Assembly (NCBI RefSeq): GCF_023023025.1
Contig: NZ_CP095481.1
Location: forward strand, 7,577,001-7,641,000
Reading direction: 5' to 3'
Length of the DNA stretch: 64,000 nt
Origin: Amycolatopsis sp. WQ 127309
Lineage (GTDB): Bacteria > Actinomycetota > Actinomycetes > Mycobacteriales > Pseudonocardiaceae
Both the position numbers and the translations under genes were made by a program. The notes under the pieces were generated by a model. That model did not search any database and had not been told where the DNA came from. It saw nothing but the letters and a program-made list of their open reading frames with translations. Below are positions 1-8,217 of this stretch, in pieces. How positions within the stretch are numbered: position 1 is the first letter of the stretch; each line of letters opens with the position of its first letter.

Positions 1-13
1 GGAAGGTGCTCCG

Positions 14-886
14 ATGACCGCCCGGATCGACAGCGTGCCCGCGCCGCGGGTGCTGCCCGTGCTGCGCCGCCCGCGGCTGCCGTTCAGCCCCTGGCACCTG
101 CTGCTCGTGCCGCTGGCCGTGGTGTTCGCCGCGCCGCTGGTGTGGCTGCTGCTCAGCTCGGTGATGAGCAACGCCGAGATCAACCGGTTCCCGCCCGCGC
201 TCTGGCCGTCCCACGTGGACTTCTCGGGCTACCGCTACGTCCTCGACAACGCCCTGTTCGTGCGCTGGTTCACGAACTCGCTGATCGTGTCGGCGGTGAC
301 CGTGGTGTCGAACCTGCTGTTCGGCGCGCTCGGCGGGTACGCGTTCGCGCGGATGCGGTTCGCCGGGTCGCGGGCGCTGCTCGCGCTGATGATCGCGACG
401 ATGGCGATCCCGTTCCAGCTGACCATGATCCCGACGTTCCTGGTGATGAAGAAGCTCGGCCTGATCGACAGCCTGGGCGCGCTCATCGTGCCGTCGCTGG
501 TGACGCCGTTCGCGGTGTTCCTGCTGCGTCAGTTCTTCCTGTCCCTGCCCCGGGAACTGGAAGAGGCCGCCTGGATCGACGGCTGCTCGCGGCTGCGCGT
601 GCTGTTCACGATCGTGCTGCCGCTGTCGCGGCCTGCGTTGAGCACCGTGGCCGTGCTGACGTTCCTGAGCACCTGGAACGACCTGACCTGGCCGCTGATC
701 GCGCTCAACCACGACACCGTCTACACGCTGCAGCTGGGCCTGACGACGTTCCAGGGCCAGCACCACACCAACTGGGCCGCGGTGATGGCGGGCAACGTGA
801 TCACCGTGCTGCCGGTGCTGCTCGCGTTCCTCGGCGCGCAGAAGACGTTCATCCAGTCCATCACCTCCAGCGGGCTCAAGGGGTGA
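14..886 (+). CDS. ABC sugar transporter permease, MalG type
   Basis: Integral membrane subunit of a carbohydrate ABC importer (290 aa). A basic N-terminus leads into a first membrane segment at about residues 28-50, followed by several more hydrophobic helices. The cytoplasmic EAA loop that contacts the ATPase reads ELEEAAWIDGCS, followed by LPLSRPAL, which is diagnostic of binding-protein-dependent permeases. GGAAGG at bases 1-6 is a good ribosome site for the ATG. The partner permease and binding protein must lie upstream, outside the window. Its stop overlaps the next start (GTGA), so it is co-translated with a sugar kinase, a GH4 glycosidase and a SIS protein and probably imports their substrate. 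Confidence 0.93.
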   Translation: MTARIDSVPAPRVLPVLRRPRLPFSPWHLLLVPLAVVFAAPLVWLLLSSVMSNAEINRFPPALWPSHVDFSGYRYVLDNALFVRWFTNSLIVSAVTVVSNLLFGALGGYAFARMRFAGSRALLALMIATMAIPFQLTMIPTFLVMKKLGLIDSLGALIVPSLVTPFAVFLLRQFFLSLPRELEEAAWIDGCSRLRVLFTIVLPLSRPALSTVAVLTFLSTWNDLTWPLIALNHDTVYTLQLGLTTFQGQHHTNWAAVMAGNVITVLPVLLAFLGAQKTFIQSITSSGLKG

Positions 887-1827
887 GCGTGCACCGGTTC
901 GACCTGCTCGTGGTCGGCGACGCCAACCCCGACGTCATCATCGGTCCACTACGGACGGACCTGGCGTTCGGCCAGCGGGAGCAGCTCGCCGACTCCGGCG
1001 TGCTCACCCTCGGCGGCTCGGGCGCCATCACCGCCGCCGGCGCCGCCCGGCTGGGCCTGAAGGTCGCCTTCGCCGGGCGCGTCGGCGACGACGCCGGCGG
1101 CCGGTTCGTCCGCGACGCCCTCGACGAACGCGGCGTCGACACCAGCGCGTTGCGGATCGACCCGTCCTTGCCGACGCCGTTGACCACCGTCCTGACCCGC
1201 GACGGCGACCGCGCGATCGTCACCGCGCCGGGCACCCTGGCCGCGATCGGCGCCGGCGACGTCCCGCCGGAGCTGCTCGCGGCGAGCCGGCACGTCCACT
1301 CGTCGTCGTGCTTCCTGCTCCCGAAGCTCGCGCCCTCGTTGCCGGGTCTGCTGCGTGCCGCCCGCGGGCACGGCGCGACGACGTCCGTCGACACGAACGA
1401 CGACCCGGCCGGGCGATGGGAAGTCGGGGATCTGTTGTCAGAGACGGACTTCCTGCTGCCCAACGCGGCCGAGGCACGCCGGCTGACGGGCGCGGCCGGC
1501 GCGTGGGAGGCCGCCACGCTGCTGGCCGCCCGCGGCCCGGCCGTCGTGGTCAAGGACGGCGCCGCCGGCGCTTTCGCCTGCCGCGACGGCGAACTCACCA
1601 CCACCCCGGGGATCCCGGTGACCGCCGTCGACACCGTCGGCGCCGGGGACAGCTTCAACGCCGGGTTCCTCGCCGGCGTCCTGGCCGGGCTGCCGCTCGG
1701 GACGGCGCTGCGCTGCGGCGTCGTCTGCGGCGGCTTCTCGGTCCGCGCCCGCGGCGGCACCGCCGGCCAGGCCACGTGGGACGACGTCCTCGTCCACCTC
1801 GAACGCACCGAATCGGATCACGCATGA
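883..1827 (+). CDS. PfkB-family carbohydrate kinase
   Basis: Predicted ATP-dependent sugar kinase of the ribokinase/PfkB fold (314 aa). The N-terminal glycine-rich stretch LGGSGAITAAGAARLG matches PfkB signature 1. The C-terminal signature DTVGAGDSFNAGF carries the anion-hole glycines and the catalytic base Asp256. The GTG start is chosen because it overlaps the permease stop as GTGA and removes a long artefactual N-terminus. The stop overlaps the next ATG as ATGA. The sugar is unknown; given the GH4 and SIS neighbours, a hexose, or an amino sugar released from an imported glycoside, is likely. Confidence 0.9.
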   Translation: MSVHRFDLLVVGDANPDVIIGPLRTDLAFGQREQLADSGVLTLGGSGAITAAGAARLGLKVAFAGRVGDDAGGRFVRDALDERGVDTSALRIDPSLPTPLTTVLTRDGDRAIVTAPGTLAAIGAGDVPPELLAASRHVHSSSCFLLPKLAPSLPGLLRAARGHGATTSVDTNDDPAGRWEVGDLLSETDFLLPNAAEARRLTGAAGAWEAATLLAARGPAVVVKDGAAGAFACRDGELTTTPGIPVTAVDTVGAGDSFNAGFLAGVLAGLPLGTALRCGVVCGGFSVRARGGTAGQATWDDVLVHLERTESDHA

Positions 1828-3134
1828 CCACCCCCAAGATCACCTTCGTCGGCGCGGGCAGCGTCGTGTTCACCCAGGGCCTGCTCGCCGACCTGTTCAC
1901 CTACTCCGAGCTGGACGGCGTGCACGTCGCCCTGCACGACATCGACCCGGAACGGCTGGCGACGGCGCTGGCCGCGGCCCGGCAGATCGCCGCCGCCCGC
2001 GGTGTCAAACCCCTGCTCACCGCGCACGCCGACCGCCGGGAAGCGCTGGCGGACGCGGACTTCGTCGTGAACATGGTCCAGATCGGGATGGGGGAGTCGA
2101 CGCGTACCGACTTCGCCGTCCCGGCCCGCTACGGCCTGCGCCAGACCATCGGCGACACCCTCGGCATCGGCGGGATCTTCCGCGCCCTGCGGACGTTCCC
2201 GTTCCTGAAGGGACTCGGCGCGGACATCGCCGACGTCTGCCCGGAAGCGTGGCTGCTCAACTACACCAACCCGATGGCGATGAACGTCCAGTACCTGAGC
2301 GAGGCCACCGGGCTGACGCGGGTCGTCGGGCTGTGCCACTCGGTGTACTGGACGGTGCACGGGCTCGCCGAGCTGGTCGGGGTGCCGTTCGACGAGGTCA
2401 CCTACGTCGCGGCCGGCGTCAACCACCAGGCCTGGGTGCTGCGGTTCGAGCACGGCGGCACCGACCTCTACCCGCGGCTGACGTCGCTGGCCGAGGGCGA
2501 CGAGCAGCTGCGGCGGCGCGTCCGGTTCGACATGTTCCGGCGGCTCGGCTTCTACCCGACCGAGACCAGCGAGCACTCCGCCGAGTACGTGCCCTGGTAC
2601 CTGCACCACGACAGCGAGATCGAGCGGCTGCGGCTGCCGGTCGGGGCGTACCTGGAGATCGTCGCGGAGAACGAGGCCGAGTACGAGCGGACGCGCCACG
2701 CCGTCGCCGCCGGTGAGCCCCTGCCCGTCGAAGGCACCAACGAGTACGCGCCGCAGGTCATCCACAGCATCGTCACGGGCACCCCGCGCACGGTCTACGG
2801 CAACGTCGTCAACCGCGGCCTGATCGAGAACCTGCCCACGGGTGGTGTGGTCGAGGTGCCGTGCCTGGTCGACGGCACCGGCGTCCGGCCGACCCGGATC
2901 GGCGCGCTGCCCCCGCAGCTGGCCGCGCTGAACCGGACGTACCTGAGCATGAACGACCTGGTCGTGCGCGCGGCGATCGAGGACGACCCGCGGCACATCC
3001 GCCACGCCGCGATGACCGACCCCGCCACGGCGGCATCGCTGCCGGTCGAGCGGATCTGGGAGCTGTGCGACGACCTGGTCCGCGCGCACGGCGACCGTCT
3101 CCAGCCCGCACTGCGTACCCTTCTCGGCCACTGA
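1824..3134 (+). CDS. GH4 family alpha-glycosidase (MelA/AglA-like)
   Basis: NAD- and Mn-dependent glycosidase of family GH4 (436 aa), cytoplasmic. The N-terminus ITFVGAGSVVFTQGL is the GH4 Rossmann motif. LNYTNPMAMN, GLCHSV and GVNHQAW are family hallmarks; Cys171 and His201 are the expected metal ligands. GH4 enzymes oxidise C3 of the glycone and eliminate the aglycone; the motifs resemble alpha-galactosidases and alpha-glucosidases more than 6-phospho-beta-glucosidases. It starts inside the kinase gene (ATGA). Together with the importer and kinase it probably cleaves an imported alpha-glycoside. Anomer and sugar specificity cannot be read from the sequence. Confidence 0.92.
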   Translation: MTTPKITFVGAGSVVFTQGLLADLFTYSELDGVHVALHDIDPERLATALAAARQIAAARGVKPLLTAHADRREALADADFVVNMVQIGMGESTRTDFAVPARYGLRQTIGDTLGIGGIFRALRTFPFLKGLGADIADVCPEAWLLNYTNPMAMNVQYLSEATGLTRVVGLCHSVYWTVHGLAELVGVPFDEVTYVAAGVNHQAWVLRFEHGGTDLYPRLTSLAEGDEQLRRRVRFDMFRRLGFYPTETSEHSAEYVPWYLHHDSEIERLRLPVGAYLEIVAENEAEYERTRHAVAAGEPLPVEGTNEYAPQVIHSIVTGTPRTVYGNVVNRGLIENLPTGGVVEVPCLVDGTGVRPTRIGALPPQLAALNRTYLSMNDLVVRAAIEDDPRHIRHAAMTDPATAASLPVERIWELCDDLVRAHGDRLQPALRTLLGH

Positions 3135-3146
3135 TTCAGGAGAACG

Positions 3147-4028
3147 ATGTCCCACACCCTCGACGAGATCACCAGCCAGCCGGAGTGCTGGGCGCGCGTG
3201 GTCCGGGAACTGCCGCTGCACGCACCCGCGTTGCCCGCGATGGGGGAGCGCGTCGCCGTCATCGGCTGCGGCACCTCGTGGTTCATGGCGCAGAGTTACG
3301 CCCGGCTGCGCGAGGACGCCGGCCACGGCCTGACCGACGTCTTCGCGGCGTCGGAGGCGAAGCTCGACCGGCCGTACGACCGCGTGCTGGCGATGACCCG
3401 CTCCGGCACGACGACGGAGATCCTGACCGCGCTGGAACGAACGCGGCCGGGCACCCGCGTCACGACGATCACCGCGGTGGCCGACTCGCCGGCGGCGGCG
3501 CTGTCCGACGACGTCGTCCGCCTGCCGTACGCCGACGAGCGTTCGGTGGTCCAGACCCGGTTCCCGACGACGCAGCTGCTGCTCCTGCGCGCCCACCTGG
3601 GCCTGCCGATCGACCGGGCGCTGGCCGACGTCTCCCGCGCCTTGACCACCCCGCTCGCCCCGGAGCTGCTCGCGGCGTCGCAGCTCTCGTTCCTGGGCGC
3701 GGACTGGCACGTCGGAGTGGCGAACGAGGCGGCGCTGAAGGTCCGCGAGGCGGCGGCCTGGTGGACGGAGTCGTACTCGGCGATGGAGTACCGCCACGGC
3801 CCGATCGCCGTGGCCGCGCCGGGCCGGGCGGTCTGGAGCCTGGCGCCCCTGGACGCGGGCCTGGTCCGCCAGATCGAGGCGACGGGCGGGTACCTGCGGC
3901 AGGGCGAGCTGGACCCGCTGGCCGAGCTGGTGCTGGTCCAGCGCCTGGCGGTGGCCCTCGCCGAAGCGGCGGGCCGCGACCCGGACCGCCCGGCCCACCT
4001 GACCCGCTCGGTCGTCCTGGCGAGCTGA
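3147..4028 (+). CDS. SIS-domain sugar isomerase-like protein
   Basis: A 293-aa protein with two SIS phosphosugar-binding modules. VIGCGTSWFMAQSYA and TRSGTTTEIL are the phosphate-binding loops of the first half. The second half has EAALKVREAAAWWTES and AMEYRHGP, the pattern of GlmS-type isomerase domains and AgaS-like deaminase/isomerases. There is no glutaminase domain, so it is not a full GlmS. It follows the GH4 gene by 12 bases with AGGAG before the ATG. The likely role is isomerisation or deamination of an amino-sugar phosphate made by the upstream kinase. It is the last gene of the operon, with a strong hairpin 16 bases downstream. Confidence 0.88.
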   Translation: MSHTLDEITSQPECWARVVRELPLHAPALPAMGERVAVIGCGTSWFMAQSYARLREDAGHGLTDVFAASEAKLDRPYDRVLAMTRSGTTTEILTALERTRPGTRVTTITAVADSPAAALSDDVVRLPYADERSVVQTRFPTTQLLLLRAHLGLPIDRALADVSRALTTPLAPELLAASQLSFLGADWHVGVANEAALKVREAAAWWTESYSAMEYRHGPIAVAAPGRAVWSLAPLDAGLVRQIEATGGYLRQGELDPLAELVLVQRLAVALAEAAGRDPDRPAHLTRSVVLAS

Positions 4029-4043
4029 CCCCGGCCTGAAGTG

Positions 4044-4094
4044 CCGTGAGGGGCACCTTCAGGGACCTGAACGCCCTGAAGGTGCCCTTCACGG
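4044..4094 (+). terminator. 21-bp stem terminator
   Basis: Inverted repeat with arms 4044-4064 and 4074-4094 and a 9-base loop; 20 of 21 positions pair. It contains CACCTTCAGGG. It follows the SIS gene stop closely and precedes the next promoter, so it is a probable intrinsic terminator although no U-tract follows, which is usual in actinomycetes. Confidence 0.8.
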
Positions 4095-4098
4095 CGTT

Positions 4099-4130
4099 CT
4101 AGTCGCCTAGTGAGCTAGCGTGCTAGCATC
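4099..4130 (+). promoter_or_regulatory. Four CTAG boxes at exact 8-bp spacing, probable operator
   Basis: CTAG occurs at 4099, 4107, 4115 and 4123, an exact 8-bp phase, ending five bases before the ATG of the small repressor gene. CTAG is otherwise very rare in such GC-rich DNA. Short tandem boxes at 7-10 bp are what dimers of ribbon-helix-helix repressors bind cooperatively. The position suggests autoregulation of the two downstream genes. That the protein binds here is an inference. Confidence 0.65.
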
Positions 4131-4135
4131 CTGTC

Positions 4136-4306
4136 ATGAGCGACAAGGACGTCAAGCAGTTCAACGTGTACCTGCCGACGGACTTGATCCGGGAGGTCAA
4201 GCACCACGCCGTGGACACCGAACAGTCGCTGTCGGCCCTCGTCACCGCGGCGCTGCGCCAGTACCTCGCCACCGCCACGGCCGACTCAGAAGGAGAACAG
4301 CGATGA
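4136..4306 (+). CDS. Small ribbon-helix-helix (CopG/Arc-type) regulator
   Basis: A 56-aa protein. The segment [19 protein letters not shown], then [14 protein letters not shown], has the beta-strand, helix, turn, helix layout of the ribbon-helix-helix fold: alternating residues in FNVYL for the DNA-contacting strand, then two amphipathic helices. Such proteins are transcription repressors, often antitoxins. No toxin gene follows; the partner is instead a VOC protein whose ATG overlaps this stop (ATGA). Four CTAG boxes lie directly upstream. Its likely role is to repress its own operon; the inducer is unknown, possibly the VOC protein or its substrate. Confidence 0.82.
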   Translation: MSDKDVKQFNVYLPTDLIREVKHHAVDTEQSLSALVTAALRQYLATATADSEGEQR

Positions 4307-4647
4307 AGAGTGACCGCGTCGAAGCCCTGTACCTGGAGACGCACAACTGGGGGAAGGCCACCAAGTTCTTCCAGGCGCTCGGGTTCGAGATCGACTTCGC
4401 GACGGACCACAGCTCGGGACTGCTGCGCAACGGCGACGGCGCCTACCTGTTCGTCGCCGAGGTGCCGCAGGACCAGCCGACCGGGATGCAGGTCGTCATC
4501 AAGGTCCCCGCCGAGGACACCTTCGAAGCCTGCGCGCCGGTGGAGGTCGTCAGCCCGTTCGCCGACACCCACTTCGGGACGCGCGAGATGAGCGTCCGCG
4601 ATCCCGACGGGCGCACGTGGATCCTCCAAGCGCCGTCCGGGACGTGA
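4303..4647 (+). CDS. VOC (glyoxalase/bleomycin-resistance fold) protein
   Basis: A 114-aa single VOC-domain protein of cytoplasmic type. [27 protein letters not shown] is represented by the typical first beta-alpha-beta unit (residues about 4-28), and [21 protein letters not shown] near the end is the second unit with its conserved RDPDGR turn. Such proteins bind or convert small molecules such as antibiotics, dioxygenase substrates or methylglyoxal adducts. The conserved metal ligands are not all evident, so it may be a binding protein. AGAAGGAG at 4289-4296 is the ribosome site. It is co-translated with the small repressor, suggesting it acts on the compound the repressor senses. Confidence 0.85.
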   Translation: MKSDRVEALYLETHNWGKATKFFQALGFEIDFATDHSSGLLRNGDGAYLFVAEVPQDQPTGMQVVIKVPAEDTFEACAPVEVVSPFADTHFGTREMSVRDPDGRTWILQAPSGT

Positions 4648-4658
4648 CCGAACGGCGC

Positions 4659-4696
4659 GCCGGACCGGAGCCGCCCCCTCGACGGCCCGGTCCGGC
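4659..4696 (+). terminator. GC-rich hairpin terminator
   Basis: Perfect 10-bp inverted repeat GCCGGACCGG (4659-4668) and CCGGTCCGGC (4687-4696) with an 18-base loop, 11 bases after the VOC stop. The remaining DNA to 4932 holds no gene; TAGCGT at 4892-4897 is a possible -10 element for the next operon. Confidence 0.6.
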
Positions 4697-4932
4697 GTAC
4701 CCCACAAGGATGCCCCGCGCACCGTGGCGAAACCTTGCAAGGACCTTGAATCCGCAGGTCAGCCGCGGACACCGGGTGATCCCCGAACGAGTGAATCGAT
4801 CTCCGTGCCCGCACCCGCCCGCCGGGTGCGGGCGCAGGCGCCGAGGTGCGGCCCGGCGCGAGCCGGGGATGCCGCGCCCGCCGCGGGCGGCTAGCGTCGG
4901 AACCGACCAGCCGTCGGCGGGGGGAGCGGGAA

Positions 4933-6696
4933 ATGCGGGACCGGGCGATCCGGATCGGCACCTTCTCCGGCTACCTCGGCGACCGCTTCACCGCGCTCGC
5001 CGAAGCGCTCGACGGCGACCCCGTCGACGTCCTCGCCGGGGACTACCTCGCCGAGATCACCCTGGCCGTGCTCGCCGCGCGGCACCGGCGCGATCCCGCG
5101 CGCGGCTACGTCGACTACTTCCTCGACCAGCTGCGGCCCCACCTCGCGACCCTCGCCGAGCGGGGCGTCAAGGTCGTCACCAACGCCGGCGGCTTCCACC
5201 CCGCCGGGCTCGCCGACGCCGTCCGCGCGGCCGCCGCCGAGGCCGGGGTCACGCTGTCGGTCGCGCACGTCGAAGGCGACAACCTCCTCGCGGACCTCGA
5301 CGCGCTGGCCGCCACGCACCCGTTGCCCCACCTCGACACCGGACGCCCCCTGTCGAGCTGGGGCACCACGCCGATCGCCGCCAACGCCTACCTCGGCGGC
5401 CACGGCATCGCCGCCGCGCTCGCCGGGGGCGCCGACGTCGTCGTGTGCGGGCGGGTCACCGACGCGTCGCTGGCCGCCGGGCCGGCCGCGTGGTGGCACG
5501 GCTGGGCCGCCGGCGACTGGGACCGGCTCGCCGGCGCCGTCGTCGCCGGGCACGTCGTCGAATGCGGGCCGCAGGCCGTCGGCGGCAACTTCTCCGGCTT
5601 CACCGGCGTCCCGGGCATGGTCAAGCCCGGCTTCCCGATCGCCGAGATCGCCGCGGACGGCGGCTGCGTGATCACCAAGCACACCCGCGACGGCGGCACG
5701 GTCACCGCCGACACCGTCACCGCCCAGCTCGTCTACGAGATCCAGGGCCCGCGCTACCTCAACCCCGACGTCACCGTCCACCTCGACGACGTCCGCCTCA
5801 CCCCGGCCGGCCCCGACCGGGTGGCGATCACCGGCGCGACCGGCTCGCCGCCGCCCCCGACCACCAAGGTCGCGCTGTTCGGGCAGATCGGGTACAGCGT
5901 CGTCAACACCGTGTACGTCACCGGCCTCGACGTCGACGCGAAGATCGCCCTGCTGCGCGAGCAGCTCGGCCGCGCGGACGGCGTCGACCTCGACGTCACG
6001 CGGATCGGCGTCCCGGCCGCGGACCCCGGCAGCCAGTGGGACGCCACCGCGGCCGTCCGGATCATGGCGACGTCCCGCGAGAAAGAACCCCTCGAACGCT
6101 TCGGGCTCGCGAAGCGGATCGGCAGCCTGTACCTCCAGAGCATCCCCGGCTTCTTCCACGACGGCGGCGGCGAACTGGCCGTCCGGCCGCGGCCGCGGAT
6201 CGACTACTGGCCCGCCGTGCTGGACGCCGACGTCGTTCCGCACCGTGTCGTTTTCGCCGACGGGCGAGCACAAGACGTCCCGCCGCCACCTCAGACGTCC
6301 ATTGTGGACCAACCGGCGCACCCGGACCCCACCGAAGAGCCGGCGGGGACCCGGCTCGTGCCGCTGGGCACGGTCGCGCACGCCCGCAGCGGCGACAAGG
6401 GCGGCAACGGCAACCTCGGCGTCTGGACCGCCGACCCGGACGCCTGGCCGTGGCTGCGGCGGACGCTGAGCACGGCCGGGCTCCGCACGCTGCTGCCGGA
6501 GACCGCCGGACTCGAGATCGTCCGGCACGAGTTCCCGCACCTGCGGGCCGTGCACTTCGTCCTGCGCGGGCTGCTCGGCACCGGCGGCTCGGCGAACCTG
6601 CGCGTCGACCAGGTCGGCAAGGCCGTCGGCGAGTACCTGCGCGCCCGGCTGGTGCCCGTCCCCGAAGAACTCCTGCAGCGGAAGGACTCCCGATGA
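4933..6696 (+). CDS. AtuA-family protein (DUF1446), first copy
   Basis: A 587-aa cytoplasmic protein of the acyclic terpene utilisation AtuA family. The N-terminal domain (to about residue 440) carries IRIGTFSGYLGDR, DYLAEITLAV, NAGGFHP, NAYLGGHGIAAAL and VTDASLAAGPAAWWHGW; a smaller C-terminal AtuA-like domain begins near LVPLGTVAHARSGDKGGN. The biochemical role of AtuA is not established. The ATG at 4933 follows GGGGAGCGGG and replaces an N-terminal extension with no family similarity. The stop overlaps the CoA-transferase start (ATGA). A second copy lies at 41870-43591; here the partner is a CoA-transferase rather than a carboxylase, so the substrate probably differs. Confidence 0.9.
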   Translation: MRDRAIRIGTFSGYLGDRFTALAEALDGDPVDVLAGDYLAEITLAVLAARHRRDPARGYVDYFLDQLRPHLATLAERGVKVVTNAGGFHPAGLADAVRAAAAEAGVTLSVAHVEGDNLLADLDALAATHPLPHLDTGRPLSSWGTTPIAANAYLGGHGIAAALAGGADVVVCGRVTDASLAAGPAAWWHGWAAGDWDRLAGAVVAGHVVECGPQAVGGNFSGFTGVPGMVKPGFPIAEIAADGGCVITKHTRDGGTVTADTVTAQLVYEIQGPRYLNPDVTVHLDDVRLTPAGPDRVAITGATGSPPPPTTKVALFGQIGYSVVNTVYVTGLDVDAKIALLREQLGRADGVDLDVTRIGVPAADPGSQWDATAAVRIMATSREKEPLERFGLAKRIGSLYLQSIPGFFHDGGGELAVRPRPRIDYWPAVLDADVVPHRVVFADGRAQDVPPPPQTSIVDQPAHPDPTEEPAGTRLVPLGTVAHARSGDKGGNGNLGVWTADPDAWPWLRRTLSTAGLRTLLPETAGLEIVRHEFPHLRAVHFVLRGLLGTGGSANLRVDQVGKAVGEYLRARLVPVPEELLQRKDSR

Positions 6697-8171
6697 CGCT
6701 CACCGACCGGGTCGCGCACGCGGTCGCCCACCCGGCGACCGGCGACGCCTTCGACCCGCACGCCGAGCTCGCCGACCTGCTGTCCGGCATCGGGATGAGC
6801 CCGGCCGACACCGGCGGCACGATCACCTTCGACGGCGCCGACCCGGTCGTCCCGAGCACGCTGCGCCTCGGCGGCGCGTCGGCCATCGCACTGGCCGCGA
6901 AGTCGGCGGCGATCGCGAAACTCTGGCGGCTGCGCGGCGGCGACGGCCAGGACATCGGCGTCGACCTGCGCGTCGCGCCGCACCGGCTGTGCCCGTTCTA
7001 CGATCGGAAGTGGGAGCTGGTCAACGGCTTCCCGCAGAGCGCGGCGGCCAACCCGAGCCAGGCGCTGGGGTTCCGGTTCTACCGCACCGCCGACGACCGC
7101 TGGGTGATGCCGCTCAACCCGTACCCGAAGATCAAGATCGCCGCGCAACGGCTGCTCGACGTCCCGGAGGACCCGGACCGGGTGGCCGCCGCCGTCGCCG
7201 GCTGGAAGGGCATCGAGCTGGAAGAGGCCGCGGTGGCGGCCGGGACCGTGCTGCCGATGCTGCGCACCACCACCGAGCTGCTCGCCGAGCCGCACTACCG
7301 GGAGACCCTGGCCGGGCTGCCGCTGATCGAGATCACGAAGATCGCCGACAGCGACCCGGTGCCGTTGCCCGCCGGCGCCGCCGATCCGCTGTCGGGCGTC
7401 CGCGCGCTGGGCATGGGCCACGTGATCGCGGGCGCGGGTGTCGGCCGCGCGCTCGCCCTGCACGGCGCCGACGTCCTCAACCTGTGGCGCCCGGGTGAAC
7501 TCGAGCACGACGTCACCTACGTGACGGCGAACGTCGGCACGCGGTCGGCCATCGTGAACCCGTACAGCGACGAGGGCGCTCGGAAGATCCGGGAGCTGCT
7601 CGGCACCGCGGACGTCTTCTACGCCAACCGAAGGCCCGGCTACCTCGCGAAGATCGGGCTGACCGCGGAGCAGGCCGCGGAAACCCGGCCGGGGATCGTG
7701 TACGCGACCGCGTCGCTCAACGGCGAGCACGGGCCGTGGGCCGGCCGGATCGGGTTCGACCAGACCGCCGGCAGCCTCACCGGCATGATGCACCTGGAAG
7801 GCGACGGCGAAACCCCGGCGCTGCCGCCGATCCTCGTCGTCAACGACTACATCGTCTCGTGGCTGCTGGCCGCGGGGATCGTGGAGGCGCTGGCGCGGCG
7901 GGCGACCGACGGTGGCAGCTACCGCGTGCACGTCTCGCTCACCCGTGCGGCGCTGTGGATCCTGAGCATGGGCGTGTTCGACAAGGCCTACGCGCTCGAC
8001 ACCGCCGGCCGCGGCGAGGAACACGCCTACCTCGACCCGGAGACGTTCACCGCGGACACCCCGCTCGGGCACTACCAGGGCGTCACCGACCAGGTCCGGA
8101 TGTCGGCGACGCCGGGCCACTACCGCACGGTCCTGGTGCCGCGCGGCTCGTCCCGTCCCGAGTGGTCGTGA
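6693..8171 (+). CDS. CaiB/BaiF-type (family III) CoA-transferase, long form
   Basis: A 492-aa protein. Residues about 230-492 show a CaiB-like core: LSGVRALGMGHVIAGAGVGRALALHGADVLNLW at the start, then IVNPYSDEGARK, and GRIGFDQTAGSLTGMM, where Asp356 is at the expected position of the catalytic aspartate that forms an acyl anhydride and CoA thioester. The N-terminal 220 residues resemble a second, degenerate CoA-transferase half, as in two-part family III enzymes. It is translationally coupled to the AtuA-family gene, so the two probably act in one pathway that activates a carboxylic acid by CoA transfer. The stop codon lies inside the hairpin at 8165-8210. Confidence 0.86.
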   Translation: MTLTDRVAHAVAHPATGDAFDPHAELADLLSGIGMSPADTGGTITFDGADPVVPSTLRLGGASAIALAAKSAAIAKLWRLRGGDGQDIGVDLRVAPHRLCPFYDRKWELVNGFPQSAAANPSQALGFRFYRTADDRWVMPLNPYPKIKIAAQRLLDVPEDPDRVAAAVAGWKGIELEEAAVAAGTVLPMLRTTTELLAEPHYRETLAGLPLIEITKIADSDPVPLPAGAADPLSGVRALGMGHVIAGAGVGRALALHGADVLNLWRPGELEHDVTYVTANVGTRSAIVNPYSDEGARKIRELLGTADVFYANRRPGYLAKIGLTAEQAAETRPGIVYATASLNGEHGPWAGRIGFDQTAGSLTGMMHLEGDGETPALPPILVVNDYIVSWLLAAGIVEALARRATDGGSYRVHVSLTRAALWILSMGVFDKAYALDTAGRGEEHAYLDPETFTADTPLGHYQGVTDQVRMSATPGHYRTVLVPRGSSRPEWS

Positions 8172-8210
8172 GTGTTCAGGGCGGTCAGAACCGCCCTGAA
8201 CACTCACGAC
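8165..8210. terminator. Perfect 21-bp hairpin, bidirectional terminator
   Basis: Arms 8165-8185 and 8190-8210 are perfectly complementary with a 4-base loop. It sits between convergent genes (stops at 8171 and 8218) and overlaps the last two codons of the CoA-transferase. The arm core GTCGTGAGTGTTCAGGGCGG recurs at 31580-31599 in the same convergent setting. Confidence 0.85.
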
Positions 8211-8217
8211 CGGCGGG

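Noticed and set aside
4136..4647. Classical toxin-antitoxin pair
   Set aside because: The first protein is antitoxin-like, but the second is a VOC-fold protein with no toxin motif.
4846..4932. N-terminal extension of the first AtuA protein
   Set aside because: Arg/Gly-rich and without family similarity; the ATG at 4933 has a ribosome site and gives the conserved beginning.
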